In this document: piece after piece, positions 11,394-23,596 of the stretch
Position numbering within the stretch: the stretch's first letter is position 1
Layout of the letters: each line of letters opens with the position of its first letter
Assembly (NCBI GenBank): GCA_027924585.1
Contig: BSBM01001719.1
Location: 10,288,001-10,352,000, forward strand
Length of the DNA stretch: 64,000 bases
Direction: 5' to 3'
Source of the DNA: Larix kaempferi
Taxonomy: Eukaryota > Streptophyta > Pinopsida > Pinales > Pinaceae
The notes under the pieces: model-generated
Database searches by the model: none
Told to the model about the DNA's origin: nothing
Seen by the model: only the letters and a program-made list of their open reading frames with translations
Translations under genes and position numbers: made by a program

Positions 11394-11520
11394 CTTGGAT
11401 TATGAGAACAAAGCATTCAAGTGTAGGATATGTCAAATTCAAGGACATATACAAGCTACTTGTGTCCATACTTGATCACATCCTACTCAATGTCCATATA
11501 ATGACATTGATCTAAATGAG
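11394..11520 (+). pseudogene. Zinc-knuckle fragment (LINE ORF1/gag-like)
   Basis: One frame reads LDYENKAFKCRICQIQGH followed by IQATC, a complete CX2CX4HX4C zinc knuckle preceded by a YEN motif common in plant LINE ORF1-type or DUF4283-type gag proteins. An in-frame stop follows within about ten codons. Nothing else of the parent protein is clear. Confidence 0.45.
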
Positions 11521-11780
11521 GTAAATCAATGACCACCAGTTTCCATTATGGAATCCATTCGTACTTCAAGGGATAGTGTAGAAGATATGGATACATAGAT
11601 TTCCTCTATTATGTATATAAAGACATAACAATAATAAAACATTAAGGTTAGTAAATAATAAGAAAATAAATATAATATTTTAAATAATTAGTTAATAATT
11701 AAATACGAAATCAAAGGGTGTGTATCTTCACGTATAGACACAAATGGACTATTTAAATCTCGAGTTGTATTGTATTGTCA

Positions 11781-11784
<4 letters not shown>

Positions 11785-11816
<32 letters not shown>
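11785..11816. repeat. (TA)n microsatellite
   Basis: About 32 bases of uninterrupted TA dinucleotides. Confidence 0.95.
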
Positions 11817-11818
<2 letters not shown>

Positions 11819-14800
11819 CAACCTCAGTGTGAACACTTTGTATGTATGGACAATTGTTACAAAGAGGTACTATCCTTTCTTCAGGAGATAAAAGATGATC
11901 TATTGAAATATAGAAATAAGATATGGGAGCCATCCTTAGAAAATGAAGATGAAAACTTCAATTCAGATTCTATAAACATATCTAGGGAACAACTTAACTA
12001 TGAAAAATATGAAGATGATCCATAAGCGATACAATTAGAAGATGAAATGAAAGTCCCCACCAAAGAAAATGCATATATGTATGATGAGGAAGATAACCTT
12101 TTGAAGAACTTGAAAGAGATAAAAAATGAGGAAATTGGCATTAAGGATGTAGAGACTGACATTTTGCTTTCATAAGAAGCGAAAGGGAAACTGGTAAACC
12201 CATTTTATGGTTTAGAATATGAAGGAGAATATTGACATAAGGAATAGAGGTCAATCCTTCCTAGTATTCCTATAACATTCTTAATATCTTATCCATATTA
12301 TCCAAAGAAATTTATGAAAGGATGATTCTTATCCAAAGAAAAAAGAACAGTCTCCATTAAGTTCTATCAATGAAAATTTTGAAATTACCTGCCAACTTGC
12401 ATGGCCACTAATCTGATTTCATTCCTCCTTGAATTTGTGCATAAACGCAAATCTAGTGACACCATTATCATAACTATGTCACTCTGATCTTACAAACTTA
12501 GACATAAAAAATACAGTTAATTACACATTTCACTCTTGAAAAAAGTTGGATATTAACTTCATAGACATTAAAAAACATTTAATTCCAGTTTTCATTCTTG
12601 AAAATGGTTGCTATTTAATGAAATTTTAGAATCTTTAGATAGTTAAGCTATGTTAAACCCGCCATTGGTTAAAAATTTCGGTTGGACGCATGTTCAACCA
12701 TATACGTGGCTAGTTTACCTACATTTTTGCTCGAGAATTGTCTTCATTTTCTAGTATCCAGATCAATTATTTCCTGATAGTTGACTCATGGAATGGACCT
12801 TCTTACAATAAGAAATGATATTTCCAAAACCACGTGGCCAATTCTAGCCAATAAAAAAATATTTTGACAAAGAAAAGAATCTTTTGACACGCCTTCATTA
12901 ATTTTCTTAATGAAACATGATACATTGTAGAAGCAGGTAAAAAATTATGTCAGGGGTTCCCAATGCAAAGGTCGTGAGGTTGTCCATAATGACTAACTTT
13001 GTCATTCTGAGGCTCAATTTCTCTTGTGGATCTAATGAGGATGTCTTCAGTGAGCTACATGTTTTATGTTGATGTCGTCCTTCTGCAATATTATTCAAAA
13101 TGTCGTATGTGTGTGAAATTTAAGCATTACCAACATGTTAGCAATATACATGTGAGTAATGTAAATAAATACCTATAAAATAGATTAAATGCTTAAAGAA
13201 AAAGTTAGAAGGGTGATAAATGGAATGCATATACATAATCGAGAATATGAGCTGACAATGTAGGAGTTTGTTAAGGAGTGAAAAATATGTAAATCAAAAG
13301 TTAAAGATTATTTTTCTTCTTCTTCTCTTGCACCAAAGTGGCAACCAAGTCATTGAAAAAAAGGTTCAGATTGGTTATTTCTTAATCCATTTGATACATA
13401 TCCACAACAATTTGAGGCATATGGTTCTCCATATGAGTTATCCTATTTTGGACCTCATTGGTCTTTGCTTCATCACCCTTGATCTAGTCTTGACTTGTTT
13501 TTTTTTCCTCATTTAGTACCAATTACAGGCTTAATGGGAACTAACTCTCCACCTTCTGACGACTTTCTCAATCTTGTTAGCATTCATGATAAATTTGTTA
13601 CTAAAATTCAGGGACTAAGATCTAATACCATTATGATATGTCATAAAATGGTTATGGCTAAACAATTCACCAACATAGATCTTATTGTAAAATAATATGA
13701 GTTGTAAACATAAAGATGTCATTATCTATTGTGCGTAATTAATGATTATGGCGTGTTTATCAAGTCTATGATAACAAAATTAAACAATACAATCATAGAT
13801 ACACAACTAACACATGATATACCTTAGAAAATCCTCAACTTGGGAATAATTACTCTAGCTTTGAAATGGTTATCATTCTCTAGTTATTCTATTATAAGTG
13901 CTTTCACAATTGTAATGTCCATTGGATTACAAGAATTCATAAACTACAATTTGATTGGGTATGGACCACTCATTGAACACTAAATTATCCCATAAACCAA
14001 TTAATTGGTCTCAATCAAAGTTATCCTCTTTGTCTCTACAAACCATGCAACTTGACTAGTGGGTGAAACTTTGATTTCATCATTCCTTCTTCAACTTAAA
14101 GATCTTACCATTGAACTAAACAAGTCCAATTTAGTTGAATATGGTTTCCTTTTCATCCCCTCTTTTATTCTTGTTGTTCAAAAGTATGTAAAAGATCAAC
14201 GACCTCCCAACCATTTCCCTAAGAGGTGGTTATAGTTCCCTAACATTTTTTGCCTAATGTTTTTAATTCTAAAGGATTCCAACAATTGTGGCTTTGCTCA
14301 AATTTCCATATGGCATCTTATGGTTGGTCATATGGTCTATGCATTGACACCATGGGTGGCTACAACATCTACTAGGTAGGATTCTACCTTCTTTGTCATT
14401 GGCTTCTTCTTCTTTCTTTAGTTTACATGAAAAGGTCCTCTCTTTAGCTATGACGAGGTTAATGGGTTCATTGGTCCACATACCCCATAGTGTTTGCAAG
14501 TGCAAAGTGTGGGGGTATCTTTGAATTATTTAGGCATCCATGTGCTCAAAGCTCCACAAGCTCGGGCTCTGCATACCTTTAGCCTTTATGGAGTAGAGAG
14601 CACAAACGAACAAGCTTTGCATGGAATGTGGAGACTACGCCGATTACCACACGACCAAAAATCTGTGTGCATTTTAACTTGTGCCTTGTACTTTAATTTT
14701 GGTGGAGCAAGAAGGTAACACCTCCCTATAACTTGCCCACCTCTCAATATAACCAAAGGCTCATATGCCTTGACCTTAGTCTTTTGCTTTCAAAGTTTGA

Positions 14801-15802
14801 TGACTTAGTCCTTATGTTGTGCATGAAACCTCCTTTGGTCCATGTCTTCACATAGCCTAAATATCCACAAAATCTTTTCCTTTGCCATTAATTTTTTGAA
14901 AGGCTTATGTATGATTTTCCAAGGCATCCTTGCAAACTTCCTAAAAGACTTAGATAAAACAATACCAATTAAAACAAAAAAATAGCCACCCATCCATGTG
15001 ATCCATTCATATTAGAATTCTATATTGAACCAAAAAAATAACCATCCATCTATGTGATTCATTCATATAAATTTTTTATATTAATGGTGTTTTGAACTAA
15101 TCTTCTAAGTCCTAATAAATTTTAATTAGTTAAAATTTACAAAATTCTTAAAATTTTAAATCCTTTCTTCTTTACTTATTCATATTCCACACATGTCTAT
15201 ATGTATATTTAATACTTTTTCCTTCTAAACTCACATTTTCATGCTTATATATATCAAGAGTACACGAATTGAATTTAGCTGAATAGAATGATATCTATCT
15301 ATCCCCACCAACGAACCACCATATCTTAACAAAATATTTAACTTACTACCTATATCTAAATCTAAATCTAAATTATGATGATTGAAATTTTTTTGACCGA
15401 TCATCCCATGAGATCTTTTATAACTTTTTCGACATAATGATGCATCATTATGGTGTGAAGGGAAACGGGGATGCTTTAGCTTTCATGGTTCAATCAACCC
15501 ATCAAACAGATAATGAGACTTCAGCGGCCACTGTAATTTTCTATTCTAAATTTGTACTCTAAATAACCGTCGCTTTGAATTTTAACCTGCAAACAATTTT
15601 TATTTTTATTTCATGAAGCCATCCATATATGAAGGCCTGCTAAACATATAACTTTTCTGTAATTTTTTACAATGCAATCTGGACAAATCCGCTGCTTTGA
15701 GGAATACTGAATTTGAGCAAATCCTACGGCAGATCAGGAGCGTTTTCTTGAGATCTATGGCATACTCGATTGAACATTTTATTTTGAAAACTTTCTTATG
15801 AT
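11817..15802. other. Stretch without recognisable gene
   Basis: About 4 kb with no convincing coding region on either strand. An acidic open stretch at 11820-12230 is interrupted by stops and could be the tail of a decayed retroelement protein. The last 800 bases are AT-rich and form the 3' flank of the F-box gene; a minus-strand AATAAA lies at 15610-15605. Confidence 0.5.
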
Positions 15803-16927
15803 TCAGACTTTCATATCCGGCCTGGCTTCAAATGCAAGGCTCTTCAAATGGAAGTGCCTGTGATGTTGATGTGCAGCAGGGCAGTTGGGTAGCCAATCCC
15901 ATCTGCCATGGGTGACACTGTAAACAACCACCTGTAGACTCCCGCAGGCTCTGAAGCAGATCTTGTCTCCCACTCCCACGCACTCAAACCAAGTAGAGCA
16001 CGAATCCCTCCCAAATGGTCGACAAACAGATTCTGGCATCCTTCCGATCTCCTTCCACGAAAATCCATGATCATCAAACCTATCCTCGTGAAAAAGCTCC
16101 CACAAGATGACTTCTTTCAAGAGGTGGTTCTCTTCAATGCCTCCAACCATCAATATTGACGACTCACAGGTGACCAATCGAGGCCATAGATTAGGCCCAT
16201 AATCGGGTAGATCAATGCTCAATGACTTTCCTTCTCGGATGTGGTAGCCCATCATGCCGTCCCTCACCGTCAAGAAGAACAACAAACCGTTGCACATAAA
16301 AATCTCGCTGTTTCTGATTACCAAACCCTCTGGCAAACTGCCTCTGATAATCTTCCATGATTTTGTGGATGAATTATATATTTCTGCTATTATCGTATCA
16401 TCCCTCGTCTTGCCCACCACGAGGACCTCATAGCTGCCCGGCTCGTCCCCGGCCACGATTGTCTTGCTCATCACGCTGCTCACGCTCAGCATCTCGGGCA
16501 GCACAAAGCACGTTCGGCTCAGGGGATTGCAAACACACACCCGCAGAAATGAAGTTCCTATCGTTGGATAGAGGGGGATGTCCAGCAGCAGCAGCCCCGC
16601 CGCCGATCCTCTGTAATTGAGTCTGCAATTATGGGGCATAAATGATGGGGAAAGCGTCTGCCAGGTCCGGCTGAAGAAGGAGTAGAGCAGAAAACGCATT
16701 CGGGTTTTGGGTATGCAGACGATGAGGCACGGTTGCCCGCCGCCCGATTCGGCCCACAGGCGACCAAAATAGTTGGACGACAACACATCGTTCCAACACT
16801 TGCAGACGCTCCTGAAACGAAAAATGCAATCCAAGGGCAGCCGAACAAGCAGAGACTCTACAAGATGTTGCGGCAATTCGGACCAGATTGATCCATCGCC
16901 AGTTGAATCTTCCAAATCTGTGGCCAT
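15803..16927 (-). CDS. F-box/kelch-like protein
   Basis: The only intact host gene seen, a single exon of 374 codons. F-box proteins are the substrate-recognition subunit of SCF ubiquitin ligases: the F-box binds SKP1/ASK and the C-terminal part binds the target. The F-box is near residues 15-55 (WSELPQHLVESLLVRLP, then FRFRSVCKCWNDVLSSNYF). The rest fits a kelch-like or F-box-associated beta-propeller, with hydrophobic strand patches such as AAGLLLLDIP and SILMVGG, but no canonical double-Gly kelch series is obvious. I chose the ATG at 16927 because its context (AGAATGGCC) is strong. An in-frame ATG at 17002 would add 25 residues but has a weak context. A short upstream ORF begins just 5' of 17002 and ends TAA after ten codons. 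Substrate unknown; HWS-like F-box/kelch proteins are a possible comparison. Confidence 0.88.
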   Translation of the reverse strand: MATDLEDSTGDGSIWSELPQHLVESLLVRLPLDCIFRFRSVCKCWNDVLSSNYFGRLWAESGGGQPCLIVCIPKTRMRFLLYSFFSRTWQTLSPSFMPHNCRLNYRGSAAGLLLLDIPLYPTIGTSFLRVCVCNPLSRTCFVLPEMLSVSSVMSKTIVAGDEPGSYEVLVVGKTRDDTIIAEIYNSSTKSWKIIRGSLPEGLVIRNSEIFMCNGLLFFLTVRDGMMGYHIREGKSLSIDLPDYGPNLWPRLVTCESSILMVGGIEENHLLKEVILWELFHEDRFDDHGFSWKEIGRMPESVCRPFGRDSCSTWFECVGVGDKICFRACGSLQVVVYSVTHGRWDWLPNCPAAHQHHRHFHLKSLAFEARPDMKV

Positions 16928-17075
16928 TCTAATTTCTATATAGAGGGATCTTGGTAGAATCAATGGCCGCTTCACGATTACCGTATGGCCACGGGCACAC
17001 ATGATGGCATCCGTTGTTATTATACAGAAATATAATTCAAGGTTGCTGAAGTTTCTTGACCTCCCGCCATCGCTA

Positions 17076-17090
17076 TCTTTTATTTATGGC
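17076..17090 (-). promoter_or_regulatory. Candidate TATA box of the F-box gene
   Basis: Minus strand CCATAAATAAAAG lies about 150 bases upstream of the preferred ATG. Transcription starting about 30 bases downstream would include the ten-codon upstream ORF in the leader. Position only; no direct evidence. Confidence 0.35.
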
Positions 17091-17624
17091 TTCCTCCAAC
17101 TAGAACTAGAAAGTAAGAATCTCATTAAAAGTCTAATAAATTTATTAGACTTTGGGATAGCAACCTGTACATGAAGCAACCAGAGGATTTCCCAGACTTA
17201 CAGAAGTGAAGTTATGGTTCTAGTTAGTGTTATAATTTTGGATAACCATATTTTGATGTCTTTGTATTAATACAAGAATTATTTATTTTTATGTAATATT
17301 ACATATTACATGTTTAAGTGGAATTTGTTTATTAGTTTTGATAACAATTTTATCACTATTCGGCTGGAAAAAAACAATTTTATCACTATCAAATTTATTC
17401 CCGTAATTATAGCAATAGTTGTGTTTCTCTGTCTTACAGTTGTTATCATCATGATTGATTCTTATCAATAGTTATGTTTCTCTGTCTTACAGTTATTATT
17501 ATGATTATAGCAATAGCAAAGTTTTTTTATGTGTTACAATTCTTATAATGATATCACTAGCCATGCTTTTTTATGTGTTACAGTTATAGCCACGTTGTCC
17601 ACATATCTATCTCTAATAGCATTT

Positions 17625-17793
17625 GAGTAATACACTTTCTTTCTCATTCATTTAATAAGGTACCTTTTTCTTATTATCTCTAATAATGTAGAACAATGTA
17701 AAGCATGAGTAATACACTTTCTTTCTTTCTCATTCATTTAATAAGGCACCTTTTTCTTTTTGTCTCTCATCATGTAAAACAATGTAAAGCATT
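17625..17793. repeat. Imperfect direct duplication, about 82-87 bp units
   Basis: Two adjacent copies begin at 17625 and 17707, each with GAGTAATACACTTTCTTT, then TCATTCATTTAATAAGG, and each ending near AACAATGTAAAGCAT. The surrounding region from 17100 has further short imperfect repeats of a TTTCTCTGTCTTACAGTTAT word. Confidence 0.75.
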
Positions 17794-18049
17794 ATAGTTA
17801 TTTTTTTGAGCCTAAATATTTATCTATTATTTTGACATATTTAAAACTTATATGTATTAATGTAGTAATGTTATTTCATGCACAAGATATTTGGAGATAT
17901 TAAATAAGTAGTAATTTGTAGCTCATGTATAGTTGACAAGTAGTGAGAGACAACTCATTTAACTAAAGAAAATAACAGATCACGGATCACAAGTTAAATA
18001 GTTGTGTTAATTTAAAAATCTTACAATGGATAAAAACAATATTCTTCAT

Positions 18050-19450
18050 GGTTGACTATTTTAATTAATTATTAATTAAATGTAAATGAAAATAAGAAAA
18101 TATATTTATAAAGAAAAAGAATATTAAATAATAAAGAAAATGTATATTTAGAAACAAAAATAATATTTCATGTTAAAAATTTAATTATATAAAAGTTACA
18201 TAATATATTGGTTAACACTAACTTATATATAAACGTCAAACATTGTTCAATCATTATATTATAAAATATTAATAATCTTATTTATTAATTAATTAATTAT
18301 TTATAATTAATATATTATTAATAATCCTATTTATCAACAATAACAAAATATAATTATAATAATTATAAAAGAAAATAAAAAATTAATAATAGCAATAATA
18401 ATAATAAATAATTATTAATTAAAATAATTGTAAATAAAAATAAGAAAATATATTTATAATAATAATAAATGAAAATAATTTGTAATGAGAATTTTAATTT
18501 TAATAATAATAATTATTATTGTTATTATTAATAACAATTATTTTTAAATATTTTATAATAATAATAATAATAATAAATATTATTATTATTATTATTTTCT
18601 TTTATTTTAAGATATTTTATAATAATTATAAATATAAAAAAATAATTATAATAATTATGAATGAAAATAATAAATATTTATTTATTATTAATAATTAATT
18701 AAAATAATTGAAAATGAAAATAAGAAAATATAATTATAACAATAATAAATGAAAATATTTTATAATGAGAATTGACAACTTTAATAATAATAAGAATTTT
18801 TTTAATAATAATAATGATAATAAAAGATATTATTATTATTATAAAAACATATGCCATATTAAGATGTATTGTTTACCATAAGAGTATATGTGTACACAAT
18901 TATTATTATTATTATAATATATTTCAATATTTGTTATTTATAATAATAAGAAGAAGAAGAAGAAGAGATGATATTATTATTATAATTAAATAGTTTTTAT
19001 TGTATATTATTATAATAAAACAATTATAATTAAATAATTATTATTATATATTTTAATTAAATAATAATTATTATTATTTTTACAACCTTAATATTAATAT
19101 TAAAAGTCATGAAAAATATTCCCGCGGGTCGACCGTCAACTAGCAAGCCATATTAATATTAATAATATGGTTTATATATGCCGATCGGAATATATCAACC
19201 ATGGACATAAATTTTAATACGGTTGATATACGCCGATCGGCGTATATAAACCATATTATTAATCTTAATATGGCTTGCTAGTAAATAAAAAGCAATAAAA
19301 AATATTTTCTATACAACTTAATAATAATAATAATAATCAATTAAAAGTTTCATTAATAATAAGATAATTATAATCTTTAAGGTAGAAGATGTAAATTCTA
19401 TGATAACTTTATTTGATTTGGTTTAACACCACAAAACTCATAAATGATTG
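18050..19450. repeat. AT-rich low-complexity region (AAT/ATT arrays)
   Basis: Long runs of AAT/ATT trinucleotides and A/T-only words with no coding content. This separates the F-box gene promoter side from retroelement G2 and contains the inverted repeat described separately. Confidence 0.9.
19140..19281. repeat. 61-bp inverted repeat with 20-bp loop (foldback)
   Basis: Arms 19140-19200 and 19221-19281 are reverse complements with about four mismatches, separated by 19201-19220. The right arm contains a perfect 22-bp palindrome (19226-19247) centred on CGCCGATCGGCG; the left arm has a decayed version. The outer ends are CTAGCAAGCC/GGCTTGCTAG. It could be a small foldback or MITE-like element, but no clear target duplication is visible. 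Confidence 0.85.
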
Positions 19451-19650
19451 TAATTGATACTTTTAAATTAACAATGCATTTCTCTTCAGCCTTTGGCAAG
19501 AATTATGTATTTGGTAATGCAATGTTAATGATCGTATTATGCCAAGATGGTCAAGCCCATGTGAATGTCATCTAGTTACAAGTTGTGAGGTCATTGAGCT
19601 TGCGTTAATGTGAGGGCCCAAGTCTCTAAAATTCCTTCAATAGGTGCAAG

Positions 19651-22536
19651 TGAGGCTAAGTGCAAGTCACAGTTTCACTGGATGTCGTTCCCTACCCCCA
19701 ATCTCCTATCCTTACTTGTGATACAGTAACCGAGGGTAACTTGGAAAACATTGAACCTACCATACTGATCGACACCTCCGCGACACCTGGAGTCGTGGAA
19801 CATATTCGCATAGGCCACAAATGCTCTCCTGAAGAGCTTACCTCATACACGGTCTTATTCAAGCAGTTCCACGACGTATTTGCATGGAGCTATGAGGAAA
19901 TGCCCGGGATTGATCCTTCCATTGTTGTTCATGAGATACAAACATATCCCGATGCTAAACCCATCCGGAAAAAGTTACATCCAGTGCACCCTAGGAAGAC
20001 TGCAGCTATAAAGGCTGAGATTGAAAAGTTGTTGAAAGCTGGCTTCATTTACCTTGTCCCCTTGACAGACTGGGTCTCTAATGTTGTCCTTGTTTCCAAA
20101 AAGCAGGGCATCATTAGGGTTTGTGGTGATTACAAGGACCTCAATAAGGCTTGTCCCAAGGACAACTACCCTACCCCATTTATCGATCAAATCATCGACA
20201 ACTGTGTTGGGAGCTTCATCTTCTCATTCATGGATGGCTTTTCTAACTATAATTAGATTGAGATCCACCTGGCCGATCAACATAAAACTGCTTTCATCTT
20301 CCCATGGGGTACATTTGCATATCGCAAACTACCTTTTGGCCTAAAAAATGCTGGTGCCACATTCCAGTGGTCTATGTCATATGCTTTTCATGATACGAAG
20401 GACTTTGTAGAACTGTATCTCAATGATCTCCCTGCCCATTTGAATCATCGTTAGTTCCACATTGACCATCTGACAACAGTATTCCTCAGATGTAGGCGGT
20501 ATACCATCCGTCTAAACCCTCACAAGTGCATATTTTGTGTCGATTCTGGACACCTCGTAGGCTTCATCATTTCCAAAAACGGGATCTGCATTGATCCCCT
20601 GAAGGTGGAATCCATCGTCGCTCTTCCACCCCCTAACGATATACTAGAACTACAAACTTTGCAGGGGAAGGCAAACTACTTAAGGCGTTCTGTGTGTAAT
20701 TTCACCGAGAAAACTCAGGGATACATGAGATTGTTAAATAAGGATGTACCATTCATCTGGGATGACTTTGCTCAGTGGTCCTTCGATAACCTAAAACATG
20801 CTATCACCCATGCACCTATGCTTCAACCGCCTAACTACCACAAGGACTACATCCTCTATCTTACTACTTCCACTACCACTATCGCTATGGTCTTAGTTCG
20901 CAAATATAGCAACGTCCAGGAACATGTGATCTACTACCTGAGTAAGGGTCTCATTGACTCTGAAACGCGATATTCACAGGTCGAGAAACTAGCTCTCGCA
21001 GCGGTCATCGCTATCCAAAAGTTCTGCCGCTTCATACTCCTTCGCATTACTACCATCATTGTCGACTCTAACCCTATGTACCACGTCCTCACACGTTAGG
21101 TACTAGGGGAAAATTATTCACGTTGGATCGTCATTCTTCAAGAATTCAAACTCCAACTTGAGAAGGCCAAGTCTAAAAAGTCGTTGGTTTTTGCGGAGCT
21201 TATCTACGATATTTCCAGTACTGATATAGAATCTGAGCACATGGACTCTTTCCCCGATGAGTCCTTGTTTCTTATTAGTACTTCTGACCCATGGTATGGA
21301 GATATTACTTTGTATCTCCAAACCCAACGTTTCAGTCCTCATCTATCTTGCGACAACTGTCATCGTGTGCGTCACCACACCAAGTACTACCTAATCATCG
21401 GTGATACCTTATACCATCGTGGTGTTTATTTTATCCTCCGGCGATGTCTAACCCACGAGGAGGATGAACACATTCTGAATGACTATCACTCAGGGGCATG
21501 TGGCGTTCATCTTTCTCGGATGGCTACAACTTAGAAAATATTATGCGCTGGATATTATTGGCCTTCTATCCTTAAAGATTGTATTGAATCTGTCAAGAAG
21601 TGTCCTCCCTGTCATCTTTTTCATTGTAAAATGCACTCTCACCCAGCCCCACTACATCCCATTATTTCCATCGCCCCCTTTGCAAAATGGGGCATAGATT
21701 TCATGCATTGTAATCCTACCTCGGCCAGGTGGCATGGTTATGTCATCGTTGCCGTTGACTATTTTACCAAGTGGGCTGAGGCTATGCCTACATACAAGGA
21801 GGACGACAAAAATGCCACACTATTCATGTTCAACCACATTATTGCACGATTTAGAGTCCCACAAGCCATAGTTACTGATCATGGATCTTATTTTCAGAAC
21901 AAGATGGTGGATGAATTAAGCGCTAGATTGGGTTTTTGACATGAAAACTCAAATCCCTACTACGCTCAATCCAATGGAAAAGTAGAGTCCATCAACAAGG
22001 TCTTGAAAACCATGATCCAACAGATGGTAGGGAAACACAAGTCTAATTGGCACAATATGATTTTTTCATCCCTTTGGGCATATCGGACTTCCGTAAAAAC
22101 TACCACTGGTTTCATGCCTTTTCGATTGGTCTATGGATTAGAGGCAATGCTACCAATAGATTGCGAAATTACATCGCTAAAACTCGTTGTTGAACTCCTT
22201 CCCAATACCATCGTCGAGGAAGAACGTTTTCTCTACCTAGAGAAACTCAACAAAACCCGCTGTGATGCTTCTCTGGCTAATGAAGCTCATAGGAAGCGCA
22301 TCAAGGCCCAGTATGATAGATCCTTCAAACCTCATGTCTTTAATGAGGGTGATTTGGTCCTCACTTACGACCAAAAACACGATAAACTGGGGGAAGGAAA
22401 GCTCGATTCCATGTGGCATGGTCCATATGTGGTCAAATGCATGTTGGAGAAAGGAGCAAATGAGCTCGAAGACAATGATGGGATATCTATGGGGGAGCCT
22501 CGCAATGGGCTCTTCCTGAAACGATACTATGATTAA
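19651..22536 (+). pseudogene. G2 Tat-like Ty3/gypsy pol (RT-RNase H-integrase), nonsense-mutated
   Basis: The same protein as G1 and more complete, starting just before RT; gag and protease are absent. One reading frame holds for the whole length with no frameshift. It is interrupted by five in-frame stops, at 20254, about 20452, 21097, 21532 and 21937. Seen: RT start (LVSKKQGIIRVCGDYKDLN), the YxDD box as YLND, RNase H, HHCC zinc finger (HSGACGVH, CPPC), DDE core (IDFMH, TDHGS, GKVES), and a GPY-like tail ending LKRYYD. At 20254 the G1 copy has CAG (Gln), so TAG is explained by one C-to-T change; TAG at 21532 also aligns with Gln. YLND rather than YxDD is a further defect. Upstream of 19650 the element fades into AT-rich DNA, so its 5' part is lost. 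Confidence 0.9.
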
Positions 22537-22680
22537 GTTTTTATGCATTAGTGCTATGCATATATTGTACATGATGTGTGTTTTGTGTGGTGTGATGCTT
22601 TGCTTGAGTCTGTTAGGATCTTGTTTCTACACTTATACCATGTTCTTCCTGAATGCCCGGATGGAAACATGTGTTGGATT

Positions 22681-23073
22681 GCGGATGGCGCGAGTCGACA
22701 TACCCGTAACCTCGTTTCGGTAGCTTGGGTACTTTAATCTCCTACTAGCGAGCTTATTAGTTTAGGAGGGAGTTGTCTAGGGTACACAACCAATAACGCC
22801 ACCAAGTATCAAGCAGTGATTGGAGTCTTAACCGATGCTCTTTCCATGGGTATGGATCATGTTGTGATTCATCTTGACTCGCAACTAGTGGTCTCCCACC
22901 TTAACTCTATCTATGCTATCTGCGACCCTATGTTGATCCATCTATTTATACGAGTATGTCTATTGGAGAGGTATTTTGAGTATATTAAATACCTGCATAT
23001 CCCTAGAGAGATGAACACTATTGTTGATTCATAGACCAATTTTATATTAGATTGGTACATTGCACATTCATAA
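22681..23073 (+). pseudogene. G2 second RNase H after integrase, decayed
   Basis: Homologous to the ORF at 2508-2933 in G1. It keeps the DGASRHT block with the first catalytic Asp and the HLDSQLV Asp. NNVAEY has become NNATKY, losing the catalytic Glu. Stops lie near 22735 and at 23032. G1 and G2 have lost different catalytic residues, so the ancestor probably had all of them. The spacing to integrase (about 145 bases) is similar in both copies. Confidence 0.7.
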
Positions 23074-23305
23074 AACATTTCAGTTAAAAGATGTAAAAAT
23101 GACACAACATGTAAATTATCCATAATGTATAAGAAAAACATGTACAAGATCCAATAATCACCAATAGAACATAATATATAGAGCCATAAATAGAGTTTTA
23201 TATATCATGTTGGTATAAATACAAAAATGTGGTACTTGTACAAAATTGGAAGCACATGAGCTTTCAGTAAAAGTCTCTCCTAAAAAATTCTGAAGCCCGT
23301 GGCTT

Positions 23306-23557
23306 TCAGTACATACATATAGACATGAGCCTATTCCCTAGGACCTTCTCATAGCAGATAATGGCCCTAGCTACTTTCCGAAGTAGCGAACCAAAGCGCT
23401 CGAATACCCCCACTGTATGTCGTTGGTAGCTATGAGGTAGCTCGTGTACACGTGGCTCTAGGATATCCAGAGTCAACCACTGGAGGTTCTCCTCCAGCTC
23501 ATCTAGCTCCTCCATCGCATCTCGATCTGTAGCCTTTGTCTCTTGTACCGCTCCTCT
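23306..23557 (-). pseudogene. G2 antisense ORF, last exon (third segment)
   Basis: The 3' end of the antisense gene seen in G1. A LPHSYQRHTVGVFERFGSLL stretch aligns with LPQDMQRHVVGGTDQLGATT in G1. A splice-acceptor-like GCGCAG ends at 23558. The continuation 5' (minus strand) lies beyond copia A at 31696-32245. The stop is about 235 bases from the end of the sense RNase H. Confidence 0.55.
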
Positions 23558-23596
23558 CTGCGCAATCGAATAAATACTTACTGGATGGGATGGACC

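Noticed and set aside
13268-14993. ORFs of 60-80 codons on both strands
   Set aside because: Short, no motifs, AT-rich surroundings; not supported as genes.
16357-16848. Several 66-96 codon ORFs overlapping the F-box gene
   Set aside because: They are other-frame shadows of the F-box coding sequence with no independent signal.
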